Positions 32,015 through 42,175 are shown, counted from the stretch's first letter. The stretch: DNA of 64,000 nt from Ketobacter sp. MCCC 1A13808 (GCF_009746715.1 NZ_VRKW01000011.1:1-64000), one strand, 5' to 3'. The notes: a model not told the origin generated them from the letters alone. Made by a program: numbers and translations.

Positions 32015-32881
32015 ATGAACAAGAAGTCGTGCATGGAGCACTTAAGAACATTGGAAGATCCTAGCTAAAAATGGAAAGTAGTACACCAACTGTTCGACAT
32101 TATTTTACTTACGGTAAGCGATACAGGATTCCATTGTATTAAGGTTGGACTGGTTAAGGCAATACAGGAATTCTTCAAATGGAGTTTCATTCCAATTTAC
32201 CATTGCTCGGGTAATTGGGCGTATTGATCCAGTGCAGTTCCAACTGAACTTTTGTCACTATTAGACTTATCGGGGTATTTAGTTACCTTGGACGTAATGG
32301 GCTGTCTAACGATGGTGGCGGATCACTTGTGACGGTCAAAGGCAATCAGGGCAGTTATAAATTACGTTTAAAGAAAGGCTCAGTTTCACTGAGATTCAGA
32401 AAATGGACTCTGACAAACTAGAATTCTATGAGACGGTGGAAACTGGACGAGGCCCAAAGGAAACACGACAATATTTGCTGTTTGAACCGTTCGAAGAATT
32501 TGTTGATTTAAGTTTTGAGTGGCCGAAACTTAAGAAGCAGGGAGTGGTGATATTATCACGAGGTAAGTGAGCAGAAGAGTCGACGAATTAAAGCATTCCC
32601 TTTTACATAACGTCCGTGAATTTAGCGGTACAGGAATCTGGAGAAGCGGTGTGCTCGCGCAGGCCGATGAAAATAAGCTGTACTGGATGTCTGAAGTGGG
32701 GATGAGAGAAGTCACTTGTTAAGTGTGCCAAGATAACGCAGCAGAAAACCTTTCGGGCTCGCTCAGAATCGCATTTAATTTACTAAAGCGCGAGACAACG
32801 AAAAAGGCGAGTCTGCAGAGGAAGCAAAAAATGCCAGCAATGAATCCAGACTTCGTGTCAAAAGTGCTTGAAGCATATTGA
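32015..32881 (+). pseudogene. Decayed ISAs1-family transposase (copy 1)
   Basis: It starts at ATG (MNKKSCMEHLRTLEDP) and ends MNPDFVSKVLEAY, both characteristic of the ISAs1-family (H-repeat-like) transposase seen in better condition at 36103-37248. Several stops, frameshifts and internal deletions make it dead; the best-preserved segment is the last 120 bp. A degenerate right terminal repeat (TGAGTTTTAATGCTTTAGCC) begins at 32879. It is more diverged than the other copies, so it is probably an older insertion. Confidence 0.85.
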
Positions 32882-32911
32882 GTTTTAATGCTTTAGCCCT
32901 TGAATAACGGT

Positions 32912-33043
32912 TACGCTCCGTAATAGCAGACAGATTTCAATCTAAGCCGCGAGATGTAGTTTATGTATCACGGACCTCAATTACCCTATGGAATCGATTT
33001 ATCAGTCAGCTTCTATCGACCTAATTAGCGAGTGATCGGATAA
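32912..33043 (+). pseudogene. 3' remnant of a second, divergent wza gene
   Basis: This stretch reads VIADRFQSKPRDVVYVS, then TLWNRFISQLLST and a stop. It aligns without gaps to the end of the intact wza (31071-31210): VLADKFRLKPRDVVYVS and TLWNRFISQLLPT. Many differences are at third codon positions, which points to a gene that evolved under selection rather than a fresh duplication. It lies about 80 bp before wzc, the natural place for wza, and directly after an ISAs1 remnant that presumably removed the rest. Confidence 0.85.
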
Positions 33044-33123
33044 ATGATTCCAGGCAGGCTTATTAGCTAACTCCTAAAATTAGCGCTGATATACCATTTA
33101 ACAAAAACACTTTATGGCTAATT

Positions 33124-35358
33124 ATGAATTTAGACTCACGTATGGTAAGTGAAAATAACAGTAACGAAATGCATAATTTTTTAAGCATCATATCTACGTT
33201 GCTTGAACATAAATATTTCATCGTGATAATAACCTCGTTGTTTGCGATTCTTGGACTTTTCTTTGCGTTGGCATCGCAACCAATATATCAAGCTAGTGCG
33301 GTTCTTCAGGTGGAAGAAAAAACCGGTGGATTACCGGGAATGAGTGAAATTAGCGAGGTATTCGGTGTTGAATCAAACGCCTCAACTGAGATTGAACTAT
33401 TAAAAAGTCGTAAAGTAATCGGTGTCGCTGTAGATAAGGAAATGCTGGATTTAGTTATTGAACCAAACTACTTCCCATTGATTGGCGATATCCTGCAGCG
33501 AAAAAAAATTAACTTGGACTCAATCCCATTATTAAATCAATTAGATTTAACCCAATATGTTAGACTCGGCGAATTTATCACTATCGAGAAATTTTCCATA
33601 CCAGATAACAACTACGAAGAACCGTATGAGGTTCACATATTTAATAAAAATCAGTTTAAGTTATATTCTCCAGATGGCAATCTAATTCTGACCGGCGAGA
33701 ACAACAAGCGATATGAGAAATCTGGACTCGAAATTGAAATTGGTGAGATTAATGCTCTACCTGGTCGGGTATTTTTTCTAGAAAAATTTCGACGTTTTAA
33801 CAGTATAAAGAATTATCAGGATGCTTTAGCGATTAGAGAAAAAGGAATAGATACCGGGATAATTGTTCTTTCCATAGAAGATGAGCTTCCCGACAGAGCT
33901 GAAAGGATTCTTGATCTCATTACTCGAGCGTATGTCAACCAAAATGTGGAGCGCCAATCTGCTGAAGCAGCCAAGAGTCTGCAGTTCCTCGATCAGCAGC
34001 TACCTGCAGTTAAAGAAGACCTTGAAAATGCAGAAAGTGCTTTCAACAAATATCAAGTTAAAGCCGGGTCCGTAGATATTACTGTTGAAGCTGAATCGCT
34101 CCTCAATCAGGTCGTAGATATAGAATCAAATATTTCATCGCTAAAACTAGAAAAGGCGGAGCTCGATAGAAAGTACACGACGGATCACCCGGTTTATAAA
34201 TCATGGTTGGAACAGCTTACTGCATTGGTAACGCGTAAAAATGAATTACACGAGCGTGTAAAATCATTACCTCGTACCCAGCAAGAAATAATCGGTTTAA
34301 AACGTGATGTAGCGGTAAGCACTGAGATCTATACTCAGATGCTCGCCAACATTCAGGAGTTAGATATTGTCAGAGCAGGATCTGTCGGAAATGTTCGAGT
34401 AATTGACGATGCTGCTGCGGATATCGATAATCCCGTTCGCCCACAGAAAAAACTCATCGTTCTAGGAGCCATTCTTCTGGGTTTTTCATTTTCGGTGATT
34501 GCTATACTGGTCCGAAAATTCATCAATCCAGGCATTAAAAACCCCGAAGAACTCGAAAGTATTGGGTTACCCATATATGCGTCGATACCACTGTCTCTTG
34601 CACAGGACAAGATGAAAAACGTAAAACTTAGCCGTGGGTCTAAAGGTAAAGATTCCAGAAAAACTGCGCGACGAACTACGTTGCTTGCAGAGGATGATCC
34701 GACTGATACTTCGATCGAATGCTTGAGAAGCTTACGGACTAGCCTTCACTTTGCGATGTTGGATTCGAAAAATAATATAATTATGATTGGTGGTGCTACA
34801 CCAATGGTTGGGAAGTCGTTCGTTTCTGCTAACTTAGCTGCCGTTATTGCTCAATCAGGTCAGAAATTGCTGCTAATTGATGCTGATATGAGACGTGGAT
34901 ATTTACATACTATGTTTGGTCATGAGGCTAAAGGTGGTTTGTCAGACTTGTTGATAGACAGAATGGATCTGGACAAGACAATTAAACAAACCGGTATCCC
35001 CAATTTAATGTTTCTATCGCGAGGTGAAATACCGCCTAACCCCTCTGAGCTATTAATGGACAAGCGTTTCACTGAATTAATGGACGTCGTGCGTAAGCAA
35101 TTTGATTATGTCATCATCGATACTCCTCCCATTCTCGCAGTAACTGATGCGTCTATTATCAGTCGCCAATGTGGTGTTTGTTTGTTGGTCGTTAGGCACG
35201 AATTAAGTACACTCAAAGAGGTGTATTTAGCCAAAAAACGTTTCGAACTGAGCGGCACCCCCATTAAGGGCTCTGTTTTGAACGGTATTAGAAAATCTAG
35301 CTCAAAGTATGGTTATAGTTACGGATACTACGATTATGAATATAAGAATAAAGCGTAA
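33124..35358 (+). CDS. wzc: Wzc-type polysaccharide co-polymerase and tyrosine autokinase
   Basis: This 744-aa inner-membrane protein should control chain length and export by cycles of tyrosine phosphorylation. The Wzz domain lies between membrane segments at about residues 33-55 and 440-460. A long coiled coil is at about 285-420, followed by GNVRVIDDAAADIDNPVRP. The bacterial tyrosine kinase domain has Walker A GATPMVGKS (about 557-565), Walker A' LLIDADMRRG (about 582), and Walker B VIIDTPP (about 661). The Tyr-rich tail YGYSYGYYDYEY at 730-741 is the autophosphorylation cluster. Wzb at 46067 is the likely phosphatase. Confidence 0.95.
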   Translation: MNLDSRMVSENNSNEMHNFLSIISTLLEHKYFIVIITSLFAILGLFFALASQPIYQASAVLQVEEKTGGLPGMSEISEVFGVESNASTEIELLKSRKVIGVAVDKEMLDLVIEPNYFPLIGDILQRKKINLDSIPLLNQLDLTQYVRLGEFITIEKFSIPDNNYEEPYEVHIFNKNQFKLYSPDGNLILTGENNKRYEKSGLEIEIGEINALPGRVFFLEKFRRFNSIKNYQDALAIREKGIDTGIIVLSIEDELPDRAERILDLITRAYVNQNVERQSAEAAKSLQFLDQQLPAVKEDLENAESAFNKYQVKAGSVDITVEAESLLNQVVDIESNISSLKLEKAELDRKYTTDHPVYKSWLEQLTALVTRKNELHERVKSLPRTQQEIIGLKRDVAVSTEIYTQMLANIQELDIVRAGSVGNVRVIDDAAADIDNPVRPQKKLIVLGAILLGFSFSVIAILVRKFINPGIKNPEELESIGLPIYASIPLSLAQDKMKNVKLSRGSKGKDSRKTARRTTLLAEDDPTDTSIECLRSLRTSLHFAMLDSKNNIIMIGGATPMVGKSFVSANLAAVIAQSGQKLLLIDADMRRGYLHTMFGHEAKGGLSDLLIDRMDLDKTIKQTGIPNLMFLSRGEIPPNPSELLMDKRFTELMDVVRKQFDYVIIDTPPILAVTDASIISRQCGVCLLVVRHELSTLKEVYLAKKRFELSGTPIKGSVLNGIRKSSSKYGYSYGYYDYEYKNKA

Positions 35359-35441
35359 ATAATTTTGTGATTTTGCTGGCATCAAGAGCAAAACTGTGGC
35401 TTTTGAAAGCCGATCTTCCTACCAAGATCAGGCAAGTTTCC

Positions 35442-35965
35442 ATGAGTTACAAAAAATTGATAGAGTATTTTTCTATTATTCGAGATTACCGACAATCCGG
35501 CAAAGTTGATCCGAAGTTAACCGGCATAGTCCTGTTAGTCGTATATGCCGTGATCTGTGGAACCGCAGACTGGGGGGATATATCAGACTTTGAACGGGGT
35601 AGATTAGAGAGCCTAATATGATACGGTGACTTCGAAAATGGTATTCCCGGTGATGATACCATTGCTAGAGTTATGGATCGTTTGAGTCCGTGAAAAGCTC
35701 AGAAATGCGTCTCGGTGTGGATGTATAGTTGTCACGATCAGACCGGCGGACAAGTCATAGCCATTGATGGAAGAGCTTTGCTAGGGTTGTACAATAAATC
35801 CAAGCAAGAAAGAGGCGTACACATAGTAAGCGCCTTCTGTGTAGGTAACCGTGTCGTGCTTGCTAAAAGACAAACATCTTAAAAATTCAATGAGATTACT
35901 ACGGTCCCAGAGTTGTTGGATTTACTTGAAATCAAAGGGTACCTATTAATGATCGATGCTATGGT
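35442..35965 (+). pseudogene. Decayed ISAs1-family transposase, type 2, interrupted by another IS
   Basis: The N-terminal two thirds of an ISAs1-like transposase are readable: MSYKKLIEYFSIIRDYRQSG, DDTIARVMDRLSP, QVIAIDGRALLGLYNKS and IVSAFCVGNRVVLAKRQTS, with several in-frame stops. It differs from the 36103 copy but resembles the N-terminal half of the 38966 copy. It stops at the IDAM motif exactly where the next element's left terminal repeat starts (35966). Its 3' part is not found on the far side. A small hairpin, GATCTT...AAGATC at 35412-35429, precedes it and recurs before the 38966 copy. Confidence 0.85.
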
Positions 35966-37269
35966 CAGGGCGAAAATATGAAAAGCTCACTAATTAAGCA
36001 AGAAATGTTAAGTTTAAGATTAAAAAGCAGTCAGTCGATTTAAACCCATAAATTGATAGAAAAAGAGCCTGGATTCGTGGATTCTTGTCATCGGAAATTT
36101 AAATGACAAAGAGTAAGATGTCTCACTCATCCATGTTGGAGCATTTCAAAACGGTGGAAGACCCCCGGCGAGCTTGGAAAATTGAACACCCATTATTTGA
36201 TATAATTTTATTAACAGTGAGTGCTGTTATCGGAGGTGCGGAGACCTGGGAAGAGATTCAGGATTTCGGAGAACTCCGACTCGAATGGTTGAAACAATAC
36301 GGTAATTTCACCAATGGGGTACCGACTCAATTTACAATCGCGCGAGTGATCTGAAGAATTGATCCCGACCAATTTCAACTGAGCTTTGTTTCCTGGACGA
36401 AAAGCTTTGAATCGTTAACGAATGGAAGAGTAATCTCAGTTGATGGGAAGACAGTGAAAGGGTCCTACGGAAAGCGAAATGACCGGAAAGCCATTCACAT
36501 GGTCAGTGCTTTTTGTAGCAAGAACAATCAGGTTCTTGGTCAAATAAAAACACCTGATAAATCCATCGAAATCACTGCAATTCCTGAGCTTTTGGACATT
36601 TTGGATCTGAGTGGTTGCTTGGTTACGATTGATGCCATGGGCTGCCAAACGAAAATTGCTGCAAAGGTTTTGGAAAAAGAAGCGGACTACATATTAGCAG
36701 TTAAAGGCAACCAAGATCGGCTACACGATGCCTTCGAGAGCCGTCTGAGTTTACGAGAGATTCAAAAAATGAACACGGATGAATTGGATTTCTATGAGAC
36801 GACCCAGGTGGGTCATGGAAGAAAGGAAGTAAGACAGTACTTATTGTTTGATCCTTTTGAAGAGTTCGTTGATTTACAATTTGAATGGCCAGGTTTAAAG
36901 AAACTTGGAGTCGTTATTTCGACGCGAGGTAACAAGTCGGAAGAGCATACAAACCTGAGCATTCGGTATTACAGTACACCAGCGAAATTAAAAGTAGCGG
37001 AATTTGGAGACGCGGTTCGTTCGCACTGGGGCATAAAGAACCAATTGCATTGGATGCTGGGTGCGGGAATGAACGAAGATGCCTGTCAGGTGTATCGGGA
37101 CAATGCGGCGGAAAACCAATCAGGGGCTCGGCGAATCGCGTTAAATTTGCTCAAGCGGGAGACTTCTAAGAAGGTGAGTTTACAGCGAAATCAAAAAATG
37201 GCTGCAATGATCCCAGAATATATGTCACAACTACTTGAAGGGTATTGAGTTTTTCATGCTTTCGCCCTG
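35966..37269 (+). mobile_element. ISAs1-family insertion sequence, complete but with a stop in its transposase
   Basis: The 1304-bp element is bounded by 24-bp inverted repeats that match at 21 positions. The left begins CAGGGCGAAAATATGAAAAG at 35966 and the right ends CATGCTTTCGCCCTG at 37269. It sits inside an older relative of the same family. The flanking bases (GCTATGGT on the left, GGCATGCA on the right) show no target-site duplication, so one side has been rearranged since insertion. Confidence 0.85.
36103..37248 (+). pseudogene. ISAs1-family transposase with one in-frame stop
   Basis: The frame of 381 codons is intact except for a single TGA at 36352-36354, in ARVI-stop-RIDPDQF, where relatives usually carry an Arg-like codon. 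The N-terminal part shows HFKTVEDPRRAWKIEHPLFD of the ISAs1-associated domain. The C-terminal part shows VISVDGKTVKGSY, AVKGNQDRLHDAF and HWGIKNQLHWMLGAGMNEDA of the DDE region. The second ORF could be translated only from an internal start (36454) and would lack the N-terminal domain. Confidence 0.9.
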
Positions 37270-37360
37270 GGCATGCATAGTCGAATAGCGAACCGGTAGT
37301 GAGCAGTGACAATGCCTACTCTGAGTAGCTGTTCATGCCATTGAAGCTCTGCCCGGTTGT

Positions 37361-37630
37361 CCTGTCAACGGATTCAAAACTTTTGAACAGGCTAGGGAAT
37401 GGAAGCAACAGTTCGTTGACTGGTACAACAAAGAGCATCGCCATAGTGGCATAAACTATGTGGCGCTGGAACAGCGCACAACCGACAGACAATTGATGTT
37501 CTGGCGGATCACAAAGCTGTGATAGGGCGTTTAAATCTTAGCACCCGGAAGGATGGTCGGGTGATATTCGAAACTTTAGCTTGCCGGAATCAGTGTCACT
37601 GCGTCCGGAAAAGGCAGGAAATTGTGAAAG
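37361..37630 (+). pseudogene. IS3-family orfB C-terminal remnant
   Basis: Across three frames this encodes the end of an IS3 OrfB: GFKTFEQAREWKQQFVDWYN and KEHRHSGINYV, then a VLADHKAVIG segment, then HPEGWSGDIRN and LPESVSLRPEKAGN. The catalytic Glu region (EHRHSGI context) is present, but frameshifts separate the parts. The last part is in frame with wzx. It is not possible to compare it with the IS3 at the window's left edge, because that element's matching end is outside the window. Confidence 0.85.
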
Positions 37631-37655
37631 AGCTGAGTACTTTTATGCGACAACA

Positions 37656-38924
37656 ATGTTGAAAGGCACCGGACTTCTCCAGGTAATAATTAGAGTATTG
37701 TTGAGTGGCGTAATGGCGAGAATAGCTCAGTTTCTTGCTGCAGCTGTAATTGCTCGTCAAATTGATCCCGAAGGATATGGAACCTATATATACTGCATGG
37801 GTACAGCTCTTCTGCTGGCCCAAGTCACCTCGTTGGGATGGCATCCACTTTCAACCATAAAAATACCGGAACTACGTGTTAAGCGGAATCATGGAGCGTT
37901 AGCGGGTTTTCTCTTTGCCTCGAATTGGGTCACTGCAATTAGCGCGTTAACGTTCGTTATTATAGCAATTCTTGTCTCTATCTTGGATATAATTTCAGAG
38001 AATTTAAGAATACCTTTTATTATCGCATCTGTGTTAGCAGTGCCGATGAGTGCGCTGCTAATGAAAAAGCACCAGTTGATTGGATTTAAAAAGGCAGCTC
38101 TTGGCATTTTTTTCGCAGAAACCCTGATACCAGGAATGACTCTTTTCTATGCCCTTTTTGTAGGATATAAAAATTTTGATGAAGCAATCGCAGTTTTATC
38201 TATCGCAACGATCTTATGTGCCGCATTGGTGATTCGCGTAGTAAGACAAATATTTCGAGAGTGGATTTCAAATGAAAAAATGGTAACCGACTATAAAGGA
38301 TGGATTCTGAGCGGATTACCACTTTTTATAGGAACTTCCTCAAAGTTAATAATGGCTCGTATGGATGTTCTCATGTTAGCTCCGTTATCAACTTTTGGAG
38401 AAACAGGTTTATTTGGGGCCGCATTTCGACTTACCTATTTAATGACATTTCCTCAGGCAGTTTTGTTATCTGTAGTGACTCCGTTGATGAGTGAGTGCTT
38501 CTCAAACAAAAAAAATGCTGAGGGTATAAAGTATTTTTATATGAGCTTTCTCTTCTCAATTATCACGGCGATCCCATGCGCTGCTTTATTGATTGGTTAC
38601 GACGTTGAGATTCTTAACTTTGTATATGGTGAAAAATATATTCTCGCCAAAGAAACTCTTGCATTATTAGCTATCGCCCAAGTGATAGGCGCGTTATCAA
38701 TACCTCTGAGCTGTCTATTAATGACAGCTGGTCGTTCAAATTCTTACGGAGTCGTTGGTTTTATCGGGTTGGTGTTGAATATTACATTGAACTTTAGCTT
38801 GATCCCTTCCATGGCAGGGTCTGGAGCAGCAATATCGTCTATTTTGTCTAATTCAACCATTCTAATGTTTCAATCGTATTTGGCATTCCGGTTGATCAAA
38901 TCCTATAAAATAGCACGCAGCTAG
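37656..38924 (+). CDS. wzx: Wzx-type polysaccharide flippase
   Basis: This membrane protein of about 422 aa with about 12 hydrophobic segments belongs to the MOP flippase superfamily and should flip undecaprenyl-linked repeat units across the inner membrane. Typical features are the N-terminal RIAQFLAAAVIARQIDPEGYG, MARMDVLMLAPLSTFGETGLFGAAFR in the middle (given as MARMDVLMLAPL then GLFGAAFR), and the end GSGAAISSILSNS. The frame is open 25 codons further back, but those encode the tail of a dead IS3 OrfB, so I place the start at the ATG at 37656. No strong ribosome-binding site is visible. Confidence 0.85.
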   Translation: MLKGTGLLQVIIRVLLSGVMARIAQFLAAAVIARQIDPEGYGTYIYCMGTALLLAQVTSLGWHPLSTIKIPELRVKRNHGALAGFLFASNWVTAISALTFVIIAILVSILDIISENLRIPFIIASVLAVPMSALLMKKHQLIGFKKAALGIFFAETLIPGMTLFYALFVGYKNFDEAIAVLSIATILCAALVIRVVRQIFREWISNEKMVTDYKGWILSGLPLFIGTSSKLIMARMDVLMLAPLSTFGETGLFGAAFRLTYLMTFPQAVLLSVVTPLMSECFSNKKNAEGIKYFYMSFLFSIITAIPCAALLIGYDVEILNFVYGEKYILAKETLALLAIAQVIGALSIPLSCLLMTAGRSNSYGVVGFIGLVLNITLNFSLIPSMAGSGAAISSILSNSTILMFQSYLAFRLIKSYKIARS

Positions 38925-38965
38925 GCAGTTAGTCGTTTTAAACCGATCTTCCTCACAAGATCAGG

Positions 38966-39910
38966 CGGCCACAGAATGGGACACAATAGTTGGACGGGTC
39001 GTTTAAGTCCAAAAAGGTTCATGTATGTTTCGCAGCATGGATAGGATGTTATCAACCTATCGACGGTAAGGTTATTCCAATCGATGGAAAGGCGGTGCGA
39101 GGTTCGTACAATAAATCGAAACGTAAATGTGAAATACAAATGGTCAGCGCCTTTTGCGTTGAAAGTAGTGTGGTGCTTGCGCTGAGACAAACATCAGAAA
39201 AATCTAACGAGATTACTGCGATCGCTGAGCTTTTGGACATTTTGGATCTGAGTGGTTGCTTGGTTACGATTGATGCCATGGGCTGCCGAACGAAAATTGC
39301 TGCAAAGGTTTTGGAAAAAGAAGCGGACTACATATTAGCAGTTAAAGGCAACCAAGGTCGGCTACACAATGCCTTCGAGAGCCGTCTGAGTTTACGAGAG
39401 ATTCAAAAAATGAACACGGATGAATTGGATTTCTATGAGACTACCCAGGTGGGTCATGGAAGAAAGGAAGTAAGACAGTACTTATTGTTTGATCCTTTTG
39501 AAGAGTTCGTTGATTTAGAATTTGAATGGCCAGGTTTAAAGAAACTTGGAGTCGTTATTTCGACGCGAGGTAACAAGTCGGAAGAGCATGCAAACCTGAG
39601 CATTCGGTATTACAGTACACCAGCGAAATTAAAAGTAGCGGAATTTGGAGACGCGGTTCGTTCGCACTGGGGCATAAAGAACCAATTGCATTGGATGCTG
39701 GGTGCGGGAATGAACGAAGATGCCTGTCAGGTGTATCGGGACAATGCGGCGGAAAACCAATCAGGGGCTCGGCGAATCGCGTTAAATTTGCTCAAGCGGG
39801 AGACTTCTAAGAAGGTGAGTTTACAGCGAAATCAAAAAATGGCTGCAATGAACCCAGAATATATGTCACAAGTGCTTGAAGGGTATTGAGTTTTTCATGC
39901 TTTTGCCCTG
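38966..39910 (+). pseudogene. Mosaic ISAs1-family transposase, 5'-truncated
   Basis: From 38990 a 299-codon frame is open and ends MNPEYMSQVLEGY, followed by a right terminal repeat ending at 39910. Its first part (FAAWIGCYQPIDGKVIPIDG, NKSKRKCEIQMVSAFC) resembles the type-2 copy at 35442. From about 39226 onward it is nearly identical to the copy at 36103-37248. The first domain of the transposase is missing and an earlier fragment, GRLSPKRF, is out of frame. It is therefore a recombinant and probably inactive, although its long open frame suggests the event was recent. Confidence 0.85.
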
Positions 39911-39992
39911 AGTTAGTTGCCAGTTTATTGCGGGGCAAATTAACCAAAAATATACGTTAAGCTGCACTCAATAGCTAAAAAAGAGATTTAAG

Positions 39993-40784
39993 ATGTCATC
40001 AAATTTCATACAAAATAAGCTTTATAGAAACTCCGCAATCGCTTTTCTGAAGTTTTACTCAAGAATTCTAATTTGGCGTACAGGGGAGCGTGTTTTTATA
40101 AATTCTATACCAAAAGCCGGTACCCACCTCCTAACCTCGATTATTGAAGAAATGCCAGGGATGATGAATTCTCGAATTCACTTGAACGTGGAGGATGTCA
40201 GCGAGTATAAACATTCTGAACTAGCCTTGACGAATTTCACTTTAAGTAAAAGGAAGCTAGCTTCAATATTGGATAGAGTTAATGGAGGGCAATTTATTAC
40301 TGCTCATTTACCTTGGAGCGAAGATCTTGAGCGAATGCTTAAGGAAAGAAACTTTAAAATTTTAAACTTAGATAGAAATAGTGAAGCGATCCTATTATCA
40401 CGCTTGCATTATATAATGGAGCTGAAGCGGCATCATTTGCATCACCAGCTTAAAGGGCAATATCCAGATTTTGAGGCACGCGTAAATGCGTTGAGAGCTG
40501 GTTTTCCACCTTCTAGATTGGGTCCTGGTACTGAGTCCTTTGACTATATCTTGGATGCATTTAAAAACTGGAAAGGTCGGACGGAGGTGTTGAACCTGAC
40601 TTTTGAGGAGCTGGTTGGAGAAAAGGGTGGAGGGGATCAACGGTCCCGATTAGATGCGATTGACCGTATTATGACTTTCTTGAATATTCGGAGTGATATG
40701 GCTCTGATACAGAAAGTTCATGTATCAAGCCAGGACAAAAAGACTGCTACCCTAAGAGCAGGAAGGATAAACACAACAAGCTAA
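39993..40784 (+). CDS. Sulfotransferase-family protein (PAPS-dependent type)
   Basis: This 263-aa protein resembles cytosolic sulfotransferases that move sulfate from PAPS to a hydroxyl group. The 5'-phosphosulfate loop is visible as SIPKAGTHLL at residues 38-47 (canonical PKSGT). A 3'-phosphate-binding segment follows as LDRNSEAILLS with Arg128 and Ser136. No membrane segment or signal peptide. It sits between wzx and the wzy-like gene, so a sugar of the repeat unit is a plausible acceptor, which is inference. AAGAGATTTAAG precedes the ATG. Confidence 0.75.
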   Translation: MSSNFIQNKLYRNSAIAFLKFYSRILIWRTGERVFINSIPKAGTHLLTSIIEEMPGMMNSRIHLNVEDVSEYKHSELALTNFTLSKRKLASILDRVNGGQFITAHLPWSEDLERMLKERNFKILNLDRNSEAILLSRLHYIMELKRHHLHHQLKGQYPDFEARVNALRAGFPPSRLGPGTESFDYILDAFKNWKGRTEVLNLTFEELVGEKGGGDQRSRLDAIDRIMTFLNIRSDMALIQKVHVSSQDKKTATLRAGRINTTS

Positions 40785-40810
40785 TGGCTAGTCCAAGAAA
40801 GGATGGTTAG

Positions 40811-42175
40811 ATGGTTATTCACCATATACTGATTATGGGAAATGTCCTGTGCTATTTGGCGATTGTGCTGATAATCCGGTCCTCGGTGTATGGTTATCTC
40901 GCTAAGTCTGCGCTGAATCCAGTGTTTGTGCTTGCCACTTTCAGTATGATTAATGCCATACTATTTTATGCGAATTTTGATATTGATTGGGTACAACACC
41001 CCAGGATAACGTTTTACACCAATCTTAGTGATAGAGCAGCAGCGTTCTCGATTTTTACCGCTTATAACGTTGCGTTAACAGCGGGTGTCGCATTTGACTA
41101 TTTTTTGAAAAGAAAAAACTGCTGCAAACCAGTGGAAATGAAAGAGCCATGCCTCAGATCTGAAGCGAGCGCCGCTACTTTACTTTTCTTTGGTACATGT
41201 ATCGTTGCGCTTCTATACGTATATAGTCAGTTTGGCATATTGAGCGTAAATTTAATCCAAAAGATTACGTCAGATCGATTCAATATACTAGGGAGTGCAA
41301 TCTTTTTTGTATACTTGACGATGGTATTGCGGGTATTTTTCTTATTATATTGTTATCACCAGAAATTCTATGCGCCTAAATTCTACATTGCTCTCTTTCT
41401 AATGATATTTCTGATGATAATGACCGGGGTGAGGCTAAATCTATTTGCAGTATTGATAGCTATTGGATTAATACTCACTTATCGCGGTAGAAAATTCCAC
41501 TATCTATTACTCATGTTAGCGTTCCCTTTAGTTGGTACTCTATCTATGTTCCTTAGATTCTTTATGAGGGCACACACTCATATGAATAGTATGTCTGAAT
41601 TGATTCAGAATGAAGGTGGTTGGTCGGAGATATTTCTCAATCCATTGGAACTTCACTATTACCAAACGCTAACGTCTATAATTACTTTCGATTTGAGTAA
41701 GAGGATCACTCGCTACCCGGGAGAGGAGGTATGGGTCGCACTTACTTTGCCGATACCGCGAAGTATTTTCCCATTGAAAGGGGAATCGGCAAGTTCAGTT
41801 TACTCGGAGGTAATTAATCCTATTGCTTGGGTGAGCGCGAAAAGTCAAGCTACATTGGGCGTTTTTGGTGTCACTTTATTAGAGATGGGAGTTGTTTTGG
41901 GAATGGTCTTCATTTTCTTGACTGGAATTGCATATTCACGTCTTACGCTAATAAATGCGAATAATAGAGGTATTATCCCGCTTATAACTATTTTTAGTTT
42001 GCTAGTGGGGACTGTAATTTATCATCGGTCGGGGATAACTCAATTCGGGCAACTGGTTTGGCCTGCGTTATTCGCGGCGGTAGTGTATAAATGGTTAGCA
42101 TTCTTGATATCAAAAACGAAGAGGAATTGCCGAGGATGGGGATTGGATAATGAATCTTGTACAATCAAAGAATAG
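40811..42175 (+). CDS. Wzy-like polysaccharide polymerase
   Basis: This 454-aa integral membrane protein has about ten to twelve hydrophobic segments and a large extracytoplasmic loop around residues 250-340 (HTHMNSMSELIQNEGG; LTLPIPRSIFPLKGESAS). This pattern is shared by O-antigen/EPS polymerases, which join repeat units in the periplasm. The sequences are poorly conserved, so the call rests on topology, size and position between flippase and sulfotransferase genes. Its end overlaps the next gene by 26 bp. Confidence 0.75.
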   Translation: MVIHHILIMGNVLCYLAIVLIIRSSVYGYLAKSALNPVFVLATFSMINAILFYANFDIDWVQHPRITFYTNLSDRAAAFSIFTAYNVALTAGVAFDYFLKRKNCCKPVEMKEPCLRSEASAATLLFFGTCIVALLYVYSQFGILSVNLIQKITSDRFNILGSAIFFVYLTMVLRVFFLLYCYHQKFYAPKFYIALFLMIFLMIMTGVRLNLFAVLIAIGLILTYRGRKFHYLLLMLAFPLVGTLSMFLRFFMRAHTHMNSMSELIQNEGGWSEIFLNPLELHYYQTLTSIITFDLSKRITRYPGEEVWVALTLPIPRSIFPLKGESASSVYSEVINPIAWVSAKSQATLGVFGVTLLEMGVVLGMVFIFLTGIAYSRLTLINANNRGIIPLITIFSLLVGTVIYHRSGITQFGQLVWPALFAAVVYKWLAFLISKTKRNCRGWGLDNESCTIKE

